Below are positions 55,441 to 64,000 of a stretch of 64,000 bases of DNA, in pieces. The stretch is from contig JADMNL010000028.1 of the NCBI GenBank assembly GCA_016271365.2, positions 100,164,001 to 100,228,000 on the forward strand. The letters run 5' to 3'. The notes beneath the pieces are model-generated. The model saw only the letters and a list, made by a program, of their open reading frames with translations. It had not been told where the DNA came from and did no database searches. Each line of letters begins with the position of its first letter. Positions within the stretch are counted from its first letter, which is position 1. The position numbers were made by a program, and so were the translations under genes. The stretch is from Neoceratodus forsteri (lineage: Eukaryota > Chordata > Ceratodontiformes > Ceratodontidae).

Positions 55441-56589
55441 TGTAAGCCCCATCTGGGAGCTTAGTTCTAATTTGTCCTGGGGTTTGCTTGCGTGGTCTCC
55501 AGGGCCCCCTGTTGGCCGGAGGGGTTGGGAGGTCAGGGGCTATATAAGGGAAGTTTTTAGTGTCTTTTGGGAGGGAGCAGGTAGGGAGAGGAAGGAGTCT
55601 GGAGTCTCAGCCAGTTTCAGCCAGAGGGTTGATGTTTGGGGCCGGGGTGTGGCGATTGCCACCCCAGCTCACCGCCCTCGAGAGAGTAGCGCCTGGAGTC
55701 GTCAGGGCCGAAATGGTGTTCCTGTACCACGGCCTGACGTGAGGACCACCACGCCAGTTTAGGGGAGCCAGGGAGAAATGGAGCCTGCAATGTGACCCCT
55801 GGCACCAGGGCAGGATGGTATGGAAGGGTCCCTGCAAGTTGGGCACGCCGGTTGCCACAGGGTTCTGGTGCACAGGTGGCAGCCTGGCTCGTTGAGGATG
55901 CAGTGGTGGCAGCATGTGTTCCAACACCATTGGATTAGACCTGTGTCCACTTTGTGTGTCAGTTTGAAGGCTCCTAAGAGTCCCGGCGCTGTGGGATCGA
56001 GACCACCTGGAGGAGAGTCAGCCATGAGGTGCTCATTGCAGCATGGTGTGAACTGAAGTAAAGGAGGGAGACATTCAATTGGAGAGAGATGTTCCCTTAC
56101 AAGAGCTGTGTAAAAGTAGTGCTGGAGGGAGTTTTGTAGCTGCCTATATAGGCCTGCTGGTCGAAGGAACAAACTTGCCACTATCATTGGTAAGAGCCTG
56201 ATTCAGCTCCCTGGAGTGCCTGTACTAGATCCCTGGATCAAAGAATTCTGTATCTTGGTTTAGGCCATGTAGAAGAAGGGGACTGCCCACCATATAGTGT
56301 TGCCCCTATGTTCCATGGAGTGGCTGTTAATTTTTATTCCGTTAAATCAGTTCTGGACCTTTTAATCAATTGTGGATAATGGATTTTAATTTCTGCGTTG
56401 CTGTGATTGTCCTAACCAAGCTTAAGCCCCCACAGTTGCAGTGCCCCGTGAGGACTGTCTGCACCCTGGACCATCCATCGCCGACTCAGGAAATGAGCAA
56501 GTTCTGTACTGTGTTTCTAGCTGTATAGTGGCCCTTCCCCCCAGCAACCTCAGACATACCCGTAGACCATCGGGGGAGGGGGGCTTACA
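55441..56589 (+). mobile_element. 3' LTR, 1149 bp
   Basis: Termini TGTAAGCCCC and GGGGGCTTACA are inverted. A TATA-like ggggctatataagggaag is at 55536-55552. Flanked on the right by the GATG duplication. Confidence 0.8.
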
Positions 56590-56880
56590 GATGCGTTCCT
56601 GAAAGTGTCTTCCTATGGCATAAGTTAGTTCCCCTTTATTTCAGTTGTTCAATGCACTCCTTAAACTTTCTTCACATTCTGCCTACATACTGTAGAACAT
56701 GCTGCAAGAGCATGTATTCAGGTATACCACAGCTGTGGTGTCACATGTAATCGGGGATTTCTCAGGGGACCTCTGCTGACTGAGTGGATGGATTACATCT
56801 TTGGCTGCTGAAACGGAAGTGCCAAATTTGCAGCTTACACACCTGACATTGCCCTTGTGGGCACTGTAGATCACAGTGGC
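56590..56880 (-). pseudogene. Penelope-like element, GIY-YIG endonuclease
   Basis: The minus strand reads SPITCDTTAVVYLNTCSCSM, which matches the start of the GIY-YIG domain in Penelope/Neptune-type elements: VVYL, then a CSC pair, where the YIG-like segment should follow. A stop replaces that next part in this copy. The domain would cut target DNA. The C-terminal end lies at 52845-53038, beyond the inserted LTR element. The reverse transcriptase part is missing. Confidence 0.7.
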
Positions 56881-56884
56881 CCCC

Positions 56885-57408
56885 CTATTGCATGTTCCAG
56901 TATATGGATGCAGTTTCTCCTGGCACTGTTATCTCCGCCGACAACCCTCTTAAGGCACTTAACCGCCCCCTGGCAGAGTGGTGATGATGTTCATAACAAT
57001 GTCTGCCTCCGGTCCCGCACTGAGTCTTTCACTTCTTCTCTCACTATAGGCGATCTGGTCAGGCTAGCGCACATACATGTGTGTTCCTGATCAATTTTGT
57101 TGTTGCTCCCATTTGAGATGTTCTTTGATGATGATTTCTAGTTGTTATGTGATGTTGTTCTACCTCCCAATGCTGTCATGCCTATTTGTTAATTGATTGC
57201 TCTTAGTCCAGCCTTGAGCCTATCTGCACCATAAGCTGTTCAACCAACTTGTCGGAGCATGTGGCTCCTGTATGTTACCTCGACTCTGTATTATGTCTCA
57301 CTGTTACTTTGTAACTCTTCCGGGTCGGGTCGCACCTGAAAATAGGCACTTGGATGTCTAGTTTGCTTACCTGGTTAACAAAAGCAAGCAAATAAATAAA
57401 TAAATATG
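56885..57408 (+). mobile_element. L2-like LINE 3' fragment
   Basis: It ends with gtcgcacctgaaaataggc, gcttacctggttaacaaaag and a taaataaataaa tail. The tail is shared with several SINEs here. Coding remnants upstream are weak. Confidence 0.6.
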
Positions 57409-57469
57409 TAGAGACCTCACAACCCTACTGCGAATATTTTTGCCCCCCCCCCAAAAAAAAGAATTACCT

Positions 57470-58100
57470 CTGGACGATCGGTTAGTATGTTAGTGAGTCC
57501 CTCATCAGTGCGTAAAATTGGTCAGTTTAGCTCTAAAATCTTTTTCGTGTTACAAGAACCAGCCATGTATGTTATAATGAAACTGTGTAGTGGCTCCTTG
57601 CTAGATGCTGTTCCCTGGTTATTCAGCAAGTCATTTCTATCCATCAAGGACACTTCTGCCATTTCTTCAGTCATTACTGCACTGTAGCCTCTGTCCAGGA
57701 ACCAGGAAATTGTGCACTTCCATTTCACCAGGCAAAAAATGTAATCCATCCAGTTAGTCAGGAGAAGTACCCTGTGAAATCCATGATTACGTGTGACACC
57801 ACCCCGGTGGTATACCTATAAACGTGCTCTTGCAATGCATTCTGTATAGGCAGAATGCAAAGAAAGCTTAAATCATGCATCGAAGAGCACTAACAGCATG
57901 AAATAAAGGGGATCTAACTTATGCTATAGGAAGACACATTCAGGGAAAAGATCTAAACAAAATCACATCATTTTTTTTTCCAGGGACCTGAAAAAGTTAC
58001 TGTGTCACCATGAGGGGATCACAAGGATGCCAAACTGAACAAAAGGGAGGCATGTTGCATTTGTGAGATATTCCCCAGATGTTTTGCTTGCATTAAAGGG
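57470..58100 (+). pseudogene. Penelope-like element, GIY-YIG endonuclease, second copy
   Basis: From about 57770 it parallels the minus-strand copy: attacgtgtgacaccacc, ggtatacctataaacgtgctc and gaaagcttaaatcatgc. The C-terminal remnant AKLNKREAC lies near 58035. Stops and shifts are frequent. The segment 57470-57765 is less certain and may be the upstream linker. Confidence 0.65.
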
Positions 58101-58119
58101 CGTCAGCACAGTGGGTCCC

Positions 58120-58480
58120 AAAGGGACATGCACTGCAGGCTATTGAATCTCCCACTCCTGCCTACTGCTCTGATGTTAGCTGCAGGGGATTCTGGGATTT
58201 GTAGTAACAGAAGATGTCAGCCTACAACTAAGCAAAATTAGTCTGATACAATGTACTATACTGCAGTAAACAGTAAATAAACCAAAATGTTATTGCACAC
58301 AAAGTGCACATTGGGACCAGTCCCACATTTCAGTGTGGGGCCTTTGGTGCTGACTGTTCTCCTTTAAATCTTTTTTGTATTTTAACTGTTTTTACTGAGC
58401 ACTGTCGCATAAATTTTTTTATATAAGGAGCACACACACCTTTTAATTATGGGGCTATAAAAGGGCCTGTAGCTTGTAAA
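58120..58480 (+). promoter_or_regulatory. Penelope pseudo-LTR-like region with TATA motif
   Basis: Segments A and B of the PLE-associated repeat lie here in order. A TATA-like ggggctataaaagg is at 58451-58464, about 40 bp before the ribozyme-like fold. PLEs are known to carry such promoter-plus-ribozyme terminal repeats. Confidence 0.5.
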
Positions 58481-58499
58481 AAAAAAAAAAAAAAAAAAA
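58477..58499 (+). repeat. Poly-A tract
   Basis: A run of 22 A's or so sits between the TATA-like region and the ribozyme-like fold. Confidence 0.9.
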
Positions 58500-58502
58500 C
58501 TC

Positions 58503-58549
58503 GGACTCTAATGAAACTCTCTTTTGAGAGAAGAGTGAAACGTTAGTCC
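58503..58549 (+). ncRNA. Hammerhead-ribozyme-like fold (PLE type)
   Basis: Stem I pairs GGACT (58503-58507) with AGTCC (58545-58549). The core reads CTAATGA (consensus CTGATGA). Stem II pairs ACTCT with AGAGT. GAAA (58537-58540) and a one-base-pair stem III CG with TT complete the PLE-type minimal layout. The G-to-A change in the core would be expected to block cleavage. Confidence 0.55.
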
Positions 58550-58597
58550 TTTTTCACCTTTATGGCGATCATGTAGTCACGTAATGTGGATTAAGGA

Positions 58598-58790
58598 GGC
58601 AGTATAGCGCAGTGGTTTAAGGCTCTGAGTTGCAAACCTGGAGACATGGGTTTGAATCCCACATTCCCCACTTGCATACTGTGCGACCCTGAGCAAGTCA
58701 CTTAACTTCCTTGGGCTCCCAGGTTGCACCTGTAAACAAGCTTTCAGCTTAGTGTGTTTCTCCTGGTTAAACCAAAAAAACAAACATTCA
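58598..58790 (+). repeat. tRNA-derived SINE (MIR/CORE-like family)
   Basis: It starts ggcagtatagcgcagtgg, has gggtttgaatcccac and gagcaagtcacttaac, and ends tcctggttaaacc with an A-rich tail. Confidence 0.85.
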
Positions 58791-58959
58791 TCTGCATGTC
58801 TTTTGCCGTTTTTTAACTACTTTTGCTGAAGCTCACAAAATGCTTAAAAATTGCTACTTGCTGATTGAAGTAACTGCATCAGTACTGTACTTTCACAAAC
58901 TACCACTGTTGCGATTGCACGCATGTGTGCGATGACATACTTGCATGTCGAATCCACCA

Positions 58960-59165
58960 GAGTCCCACCTATGTCCAGCTGCTCCCACCAGGTGGTAGTG
59001 AAGTGATGGGACACAGGATAATCCCCACCCAAGGGAGGAGAGCTGTCTTTTGCATGCCGAATCTTCCCTCCCTGAGCGACCCTGCTCCATTCCCGAACCT
59101 GGGTTACCGGTGTGACAGGCGATAAGGCAAAAAGCACCTCAGCCCACCATACCACTGAGCTGTCT
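58960..59165 (-). repeat. GGCCGGC-family SINE
   Basis: Complement of ttcccgaacctgggttacc (59091-59109) gives the box B. The head reads cagtggtatggtgggctgag near 59150. Confidence 0.6.
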
Positions 59166-59254
59166 GCAGTCGTAAAGCATTTTAAGGTGCCATCATGAAA
59201 GCATCTAGACATGATGCAACTGGTATGGTATGAAAATGAGAACCATATCCAGCT

Positions 59255-61489
59255 TGATGGCGTAGTGGATGGCGCATCTACTCTTAGGACCCTGTTTCAC
59301 GCCCCAGACCCTAGTTTGGGCCAGGAAGAGATCAAAGCATGATTTGATTGATAAGCTTCACTTTTGGGGAGAGAGGCAGCATCTTCTGAGGCTTGACTGC
59401 CCCCTAACGGCCCAAAGGCTGGGGACTAAAGTAATGCATACATTCAGCATTAAGAAGGAAAGAAGACCATTGGTTCATCAAGCACCTCCCTCCCATGAGC
59501 TCAGTAGAAATACTTAGCCACCCCTTGGAAAATGGGCTAGATACTTGGAGCTGTCTGACTGGCTGAGAGCCATAGCGGGGTGGGGTGGGGGTAGATTAAC
59601 TACCAGTAGAGCCCAGTAGATAATAAGTGCCAGCTCCTTCACTCACTCATGTATCCTTGTGTCCAGCCTGCTTCCTCACTGGCAGAAAGCACCCAATTGA
59701 ATTTCAAATCGCCGCCATTTTTTCTCTCGCTTAGTGAGAGCTACTGCCCCCCAACGCTCTGTAGTTAAGTGCCAGCTGCCTGCTTGCTGCATTTGTTTTT
59801 TACTTTATTTTTTTTATTTACAGTGCCGTCTTGTCCCATGCCTGTGATTCCCAATAATGCAACTCTCTGAGAGCCGACCACGCTCTCGCTTCTCCGTCCT
59901 ACGTCCCTCCACCCGCTCACTTCTGAAAATGAAGCTGCTTGAAACTTCTCATTTGTAGCGCTAGCAGACATTGTGCTAACATGAAGTGGCTCACCATCTT
60001 CATTACTGTCACATACACCAAAAGTGTCTGTTACTTGGCGATGGCGCATCTCCTTTCTCGCTCTCTCTCTCTACGTCTCTCGTGACACGTGCACACATCC
60101 CTCCCAACCACCAAATGTCAGGAGTCAAACATAGACTGTTAAAAATTATCTCAATGAAGTTCATGAAAATAGTGGCAGAAATGGAGGTGTACCAACTGCT
60201 AAGCCATGTCCATAGAGTCTTTCTACCTATCAGTTTCAGCAGCTGCTTCAGACGGTGGGGGGGGGGAGCCTCTACAGCCAACTGCAGCACTGGAGAGACT
60301 ACTTTATAGAACTTTTTTCTTTTACACATTTATATTTAATTTTTACATCTTCTTTACATAGTAGTAGGTATTTTTATGTAAATTCTGAACAAAAAGACCA
60401 TTTTCTAAGTGCAGTAATACCCTCCAGGGTGGGCTGTATGGGTAATACTGGACCTTACAGGGGATATAATGCCCTCTGCCTGTGGCGTCGGGCCTCATTA
60501 TGTCTCTGGGTGGTCCGGTATTGCCCAATACTGCCCACCCTGTCGGGTACTATTGCTTGCATAGTCATGCCTTAGGAGGGATCATGATTGTTCCGTTTAC
60601 AGCTAGAGAAGCAAAAGGGAACTGCAGAAAGTATATAGGATGCGCCATCAGTCAGCGAGACTCACTGTATGGGTGCTAGGACCTCTTGTTAAGTGCCACC
60701 ATTGTACAATATTTCTGGAGTTAAATTGGATGTCCTTGAGTACAAGAAGGAAACGATTGTTATACGGATTTTTCTTCAAATGTATGAAAGGGCCTGGAAC
60801 CAGAATATTTACTCTGCAAATTGGCTATAACTAGTTTTATAGCAAGTCACAGGATGTAACAGGAAGGGGTCTTAAAGTTCCTAGGGCAAAAAAAAACTCA
60901 ATTTGGCTAACTGTAACAGGGCTACTACTTTTTGAAATTCCATCCTTCTCCATTTACGAAATGTACCTACTTATAGTTTTAGGAAAGCAATTATGGAATG
61001 ATCTATTTTTAAATAAGAATGTTTTTGAATTTGTGTTGTGTTTGTGTACTATTTTTTGTCTGAATTGTATGTGACTGAAATTGTATGGCAGGACGGTCCT
61101 GACAATAGGTTTGCCTAGCGACCATATCCTGTGAAAATATAACAAAGTCCGTTCAGTTCATGCTGCAGAGTGATGCGCAGCAGGACTGTGGCATTCAGTA
61201 CCCTCATGATTCAGGTCGTGCATCACATATGCACCCTCTCCAAGTGCACATCTCCCACTGGCCCTTGCCGAATGTGTCTCCCAGAGGTGTGACAGAGTTC
61301 CTCCACGTGTGGATGGGGGTTGTTTCACTATGGTACTGGATAGCTACTGGATACGTGAGGGCAGGAATAATGCAGGTCACGGGAGGAGTAAGGAGGAACT
61401 GCTGGGGTGGCGGGGATGATACAAGGGCATATTAGTGGGAGAAAAGTAGATCTACACAATGGAAACAAACAAAACAGAATCTCCTTGTA
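59255..61489. other. Unassigned sequence
   Basis: A tRNA-like head (gatggcgtagtggatggcgc, then gtttcacgcc) occurs at 59255-59310. CpG-containing sequence lies near 59700-59930. Short tc-rich stretches are at 60055-60080. No coding region was recognised. Being upstream of the host exon on the same strand, part of this is probably intron. Confidence 0.35.
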
Positions 61490-61502
61490 TGACCAGTTCC
61501 AT

Positions 61503-61600
61503 CTGATGAAGAACTCTGTGTAGTTCAAAAGCTTAAAACATTCTGTAAATCTCTTGTTGGTCCAGTTAAAAGGTATCGCATCACCTGTTTTGTTCATCTT
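61503..61600 (+). repeat. Relic with hammerhead-like core
   Basis: CTGATGA (61503-61509) is followed by a perfect 5-bp stem (GAACT/AGTTC) and AAAA where GAAA is expected, then gcttaaaac. The downstream gttggtccagttaaaagg phrase recurs in many vertebrate genomes as I recall. It is likely a PLE-derived relic. Confidence 0.35.
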
Positions 61601-61610
61601 CACAATCTAG

Positions 61611-61755
61611 CAGAAGAGTTAGCCCTGAAGCTGACTAAAGCCATTGAACTGGGAGACAAGGAGACTGCGTCACAGTGTGTCCAAAGCCTGGCTGAACAGC
61701 ATGCCCTGGTGACCGTACAGGTGAAACAGGAAGCTTACCCAAACCAAAAAATCCG
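61611..61755 (+). CDS. RBCK1: Internal exon of RBCK1 (HOIL-1), N-terminal segment
   Basis: The exon encodes 47 full codons plus a split codon at each end. Residues EELALKLTKA, then GDKE, SLAEQ, VQVKQE and a final IR align with the N-terminal, LUBAC-binding region of vertebrate RBCK1 just before its ubiquitin-like domain. The acceptor is cttcacaatctag (AG at 61609-61610) and the donor is a consensus gtaagtaag starting at 61756. The exon enters in phase 1 and leaves in phase 2, and there is no stop. RBCK1 (HOIL-1) is an RBR-type E3 that with HOIP and SHARPIN makes linear ubiquitin chains in NF-kB signalling. No flanking exon was found: the start exon is upstream or unrecognised, and the ubiquitin-like exon should lie beyond the right edge. 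A processed pseudogene is unlikely because both splice sites are intact. Confidence 0.75.
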
Positions 61756-62393
61756 GTAAGTAAGTTGTCTGTATCTTATCACAATTATTGGCATGCAACT
61801 GAAGAGGAAAGCACCACAGCCGCAATCTCTGATTTCCCCAAAGTTTTATATGGGCATTTTGCATGAAATCAGTGATTAGTGTCTTGGAACACAGTAGTCA
61901 CAAAGGAGGATATTGGCAAATAATAAATAAATGGCGACACTAGTTTAGTGGAGCGTCCAGTTGCCACCTGGGAGACCATGGTTCCTGTGCAAGATGCACA
62001 CCCTAAACTTGGGCCTGAGCGCAGCAGAGGTGAGGCATACCACAGGACGTGGCCATGGCCCCATGGCTTTCACGTAAAGATGCCCCGCCAGCCAACAATG
62101 GGGGTGGCATTTACATTGGTCATGAAGGCAACCAATTGCCTGCACTCCTGGCTGGAGGAAGGGTGAAGCAATGGTATTGTGGTCATAGAGGAGGGGGAGG
62201 GGGAATCATGGAAACAAGAAGATAATTAAAATTAAAAAAATTATAACATGGGTAAGAGAAACTAAGACCTGTGATTAGTCAGACGTGATCACATGACTGT
62301 TATCCCAGCACAACAGCACAAGTCAGAAATGTGTAGATTTTATGATCCCCATTACTCAGTTGTTAAAAATCAGAGGAACTGTTTTATAATTGT
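61756..62393 (+). other. Probable RBCK1 intron with a tRNA-like SINE piece
   Basis: At 61940-62170 there is a possible tRNA-derived SINE (tagtttagtggagcgtcc, gaccatggttcctgtgc). A segment of about 55 bp at 61874-61930 (gtgtcttggaacac) recurs at 63370-63425. The rest is unassigned. Confidence 0.4.
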
Positions 62394-62516
62394 AATAAGG
62401 CACTCCAGGTGTCTGCATTATTGTGGGGTAATGTCACTTTTCAGGTAGACAGTGTTGCCTCCCTTTCCGAGGTGTGCCATTATCCTATAATAACGCTCAC
62501 CCTGTCATGCCTTATT
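62394..62516. repeat. Palindromic MITE, same family as 35110
   Basis: Arms aataaggcactccaggtg and cctgtcatgccttatt, with inner gcattattgtggggtaat and attatcctataataacgc, are imperfect reverse complements. Confidence 0.7.
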
Positions 62517-62609
62517 TATGCTAAAAAAAAATGAAATGAAAGGAAGAATGCCAGAATCCTTCATTAGGTATTTGGCCTCAAAATCTGGTATTCCATATAC
62601 TGATAAAAC

Positions 62610-62860
62610 TAAAGCACACAGCCTGATCTAATGGATAAAAAATAGAGCTGGGATCTGAGAAACTAGGGTTCGAGTCCCACCACAGCCATTTGCTCACTGA
62701 GTGACCCTGAGCAAGTAGCTTGACCTTCCTCTGCTTCAGTCCATCCAGCAGTAAAACCGGATAAAAATAGGACCCCACTGAAAACAACATGATGCCTCTC
62801 AGTTGGGGGCTCTTCTTGGTAAATAAACTGTAAAAATACTAAAATAAAATTAATAAACCT
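62610..62860 (+). repeat. MIR/CORE-like SINE, diverged
   Basis: Contains a box B (gggttcgagtcccaccac) and the CORE-like gagtgaccctgagcaagtag. The tail has cagtaaaaccggataaaaat. Confidence 0.6.
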
Positions 62861-62939
62861 GCAGATTGATGGTGCAAAAAATAGAGTTTCAATGTGGACA
62901 GAAAGGAATGCTGTATTTGCACTTAAAAGCTTTTACTAG

Positions 62940-63310
62940 CCGGGGCGTCGGAGGCTGGCATGGGGAGGGGGAGGGTGGAACTGCATGGAGCTGCCGACAG
63001 GCAAGCTCTCCTCTCCGGGAGGAAGCTCAGCTTCCCTTGGCTGATGGCGACCCCCAGTGGAGGCTGGGGGAAGCTCGGGCCAGAGGGCACCTAGGCATTA
63101 GGCCAGGAGTGTAGGAAGGATGCTGTAACCTGGGGCCGTTCGGCGCATGCGCGCTGACTCCTGGGGCCTCTGGGAGAAAATAGGAGGAGAAAAATGCCAG
63201 TCAGCAGGATGAAGACCGACCTCCCCCTCCCCGCAGGTGCTGCTTCCAGGCCGGGCAAGGTGAGAGCTGGTAATTCTGGGGGACGGGGCTGGGGTGGTCG
63301 GTCGGTTGGG
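62940..63310. promoter_or_regulatory. CpG-rich segment with an NRF1-like motif
   Basis: CpG density is much higher than in the flanks. ggcgcatgcgcgctgac at 63141-63157 contains GCGCATGCGC, the palindromic NRF1 site. A splice-donor-like ggcaaggtgagagc follows at 63254-63267. No coding sequence is recognised. It could be an alternative promoter or a GC-rich repeat. Confidence 0.3.
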
Positions 63311-63369
63311 GGTTGAGCGGCAGGGAGGATAAACAGCAGCCATGATAAAAATAAAAGCTTGTACTAAAA

Positions 63370-63425
63370 GTGTCTTAGAACACCGTAGTCACAAAGGAGG
63401 ACATTGGCAAAAAAATAAATAAATG
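63370..63425 (+). repeat. Direct repeat of 61874-61930
   Basis: Shared phrases are gtcacaaaggagga and attggcaaa, with an aataaataaatgg end. In both places it ends where a tRNA-like SINE head starts, so it may be a common upstream retroposon tail. Confidence 0.6.
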
Positions 63426-63622
63426 GAGACAGTATAGCATAGTGGTTTAAGGCTCTGAGCTGCAAATCTGAAGACCTGGGTTTGAATCCCACAGCCCCCA
63501 CTTGCATACTGTGTGACTCTGAGCAAGTCACTTAACTTGTCTGTGCTCTCAGGTCGCACCTGTAAACAAGCTTTCAGCTTAGTGTGCTACTCCTGGTTAA
63601 ACAACTGGAAGAAAAAAAAAAG
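63426..63622 (+). repeat. tRNA-derived SINE (MIR/CORE-like family)
   Basis: Starts acagtatagcatagtgg, has gggtttgaatcccacagcc and gagcaagtcacttaac, and ends cctggttaaacaactgg with an A-run. Confidence 0.85.
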
Positions 63623-64000
63623 TGGGTAAAACATCATTATTTGCAAGCCTTGTTATACAGCCCAAATCTTACGGAACTCCTCATTTTTAAAGTGACACTG
63701 GGGTGATCTATATGTTAATGCATGTAATCGCTGTTCCTACTAAGTCGTTAGCCAAATGCAAGTAGGTCATCTGGTTACCTACTGAGCAGGAACAGGACCA
63801 TTGCATGCATTATGCTAGCACTGGCAGACAACTTGCTTACGTTCGGCTGCCAATTTAGTAGGAATAGTGATTACATGAGTCAACATATAAATCTCCCCAC
63901 TATTACCCATACCCACACCCGCAGCCACACACACACACACACACACACAAAGTCTCGTAAACACAAGATTACTAATTTTTTTTTCACTTTTACACTTTTT
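63623..64000. other. Unassigned sequence with (AC)n microsatellite
   Basis: An (AC)n run lies at 63924-63949. No gene is recognised. Confidence 0.5.

Larger units (their letters stand above)
53039..56589 (+). mobile_element. LTR retroelement inserted in a Penelope-like element
   Basis: It starts TGTAAGCC and ends GGGGGGCTTACA, with GATG duplicated on both sides (53035-53038 and 56590-56593). The 5' and 3' LTRs share about 650 bp. The flanking PLE is continuous across it. No reverse transcriptase was recognised, so it is probably non-autonomous. Confidence 0.8.

Noticed and set aside
57522..57749. Minus-strand frame of 75 codons
   Set aside because: It lies opposite Penelope-like sequence that is better explained on the plus strand.
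60009..60329. Minus-strand frame of about 106 codons
   Set aside because: No motif is recognised, and it crosses a G-run and a T-rich stretch.

Overview
The window is a stretch of a large, repeat-rich vertebrate genome. No bacterial or plasmid architecture is present. It carries decayed LINEs of the CR1, L2 and L1/Tx1 types, a Ty3/Gypsy element with a PNMA-like Gag, a second LTR element, Penelope-like (PLE) fragments, tRNA-derived SINEs with a MIR/CORE-like body, and several kinds of small inverted-repeat DNA elements. This mix fits a non-mammalian vertebrate with a big genome, such as a lungfish, coelacanth, amphibian or cartilaginous fish. I cannot narrow it further from the sequence alone.

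Layout. 1-615: LTR pieces of the Gypsy family. 2848-3345: two inverted-repeat elements. 3975-5004: 3' part of an L1/Tx1-type LINE. 5205-6015: two SINEs of different families. 6986-8479: a CR1 fragment and a minus-strand LTR. 8480-23312: a large Gypsy provirus-like element with a 5'-truncated 5' LTR, PBS, PNMA-like gag, pol and 3' LTR. A CR1 LINE sits in its protease region, a SINE at its 3' end, and a complete second LTR inside its 3' LTR. 23313-30860: CR1 and L2 fragments, including a fairly long L2-type LINE (about 25.4-29.7 kb) with a 2A-like NPGP motif near its start. 30.9-41.3 kb: mostly unassigned sequence with CR1 fragments, SINEs and small inverted-repeat elements, among them a hAT-type MITE with a perfect 8-bp target duplication. 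41480-44352: a near full-length but heavily decayed CR1. 44.4-50.1 kb: possible exon-like stretches, two tRNA-like relics, SINEs, and L2 and PLE pieces. 50484-52147: a GC-rich inverted-repeat DNA element. 52.85-58.6 kb: Penelope-like sequence split by an LTR element with a 4-bp target duplication, then a second PLE copy with a promoter-like region and a hammerhead-ribozyme-like fold. 58.6-64 kb: SINEs, unassigned sequence and one well-supported host exon.

The clearest host gene signal is a 145-bp exon at 61611-61755 (+). It resembles the N-terminal segment of RBCK1 (HOIL-1), a subunit of the linear ubiquitin assembly complex, and has good splice signals on both sides. No other RBCK1 exon was recognised, so much of the window is probably intron or flank of that gene. 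The elements are layered: LTR in LTR, CR1 in Gypsy, SINE in CR1, MITE in SINE, and LTR element in PLE. This gives a readable relative order of insertions. All transposon coding regions seen here carry stops or frameshifts and are annotated as pseudogenes.
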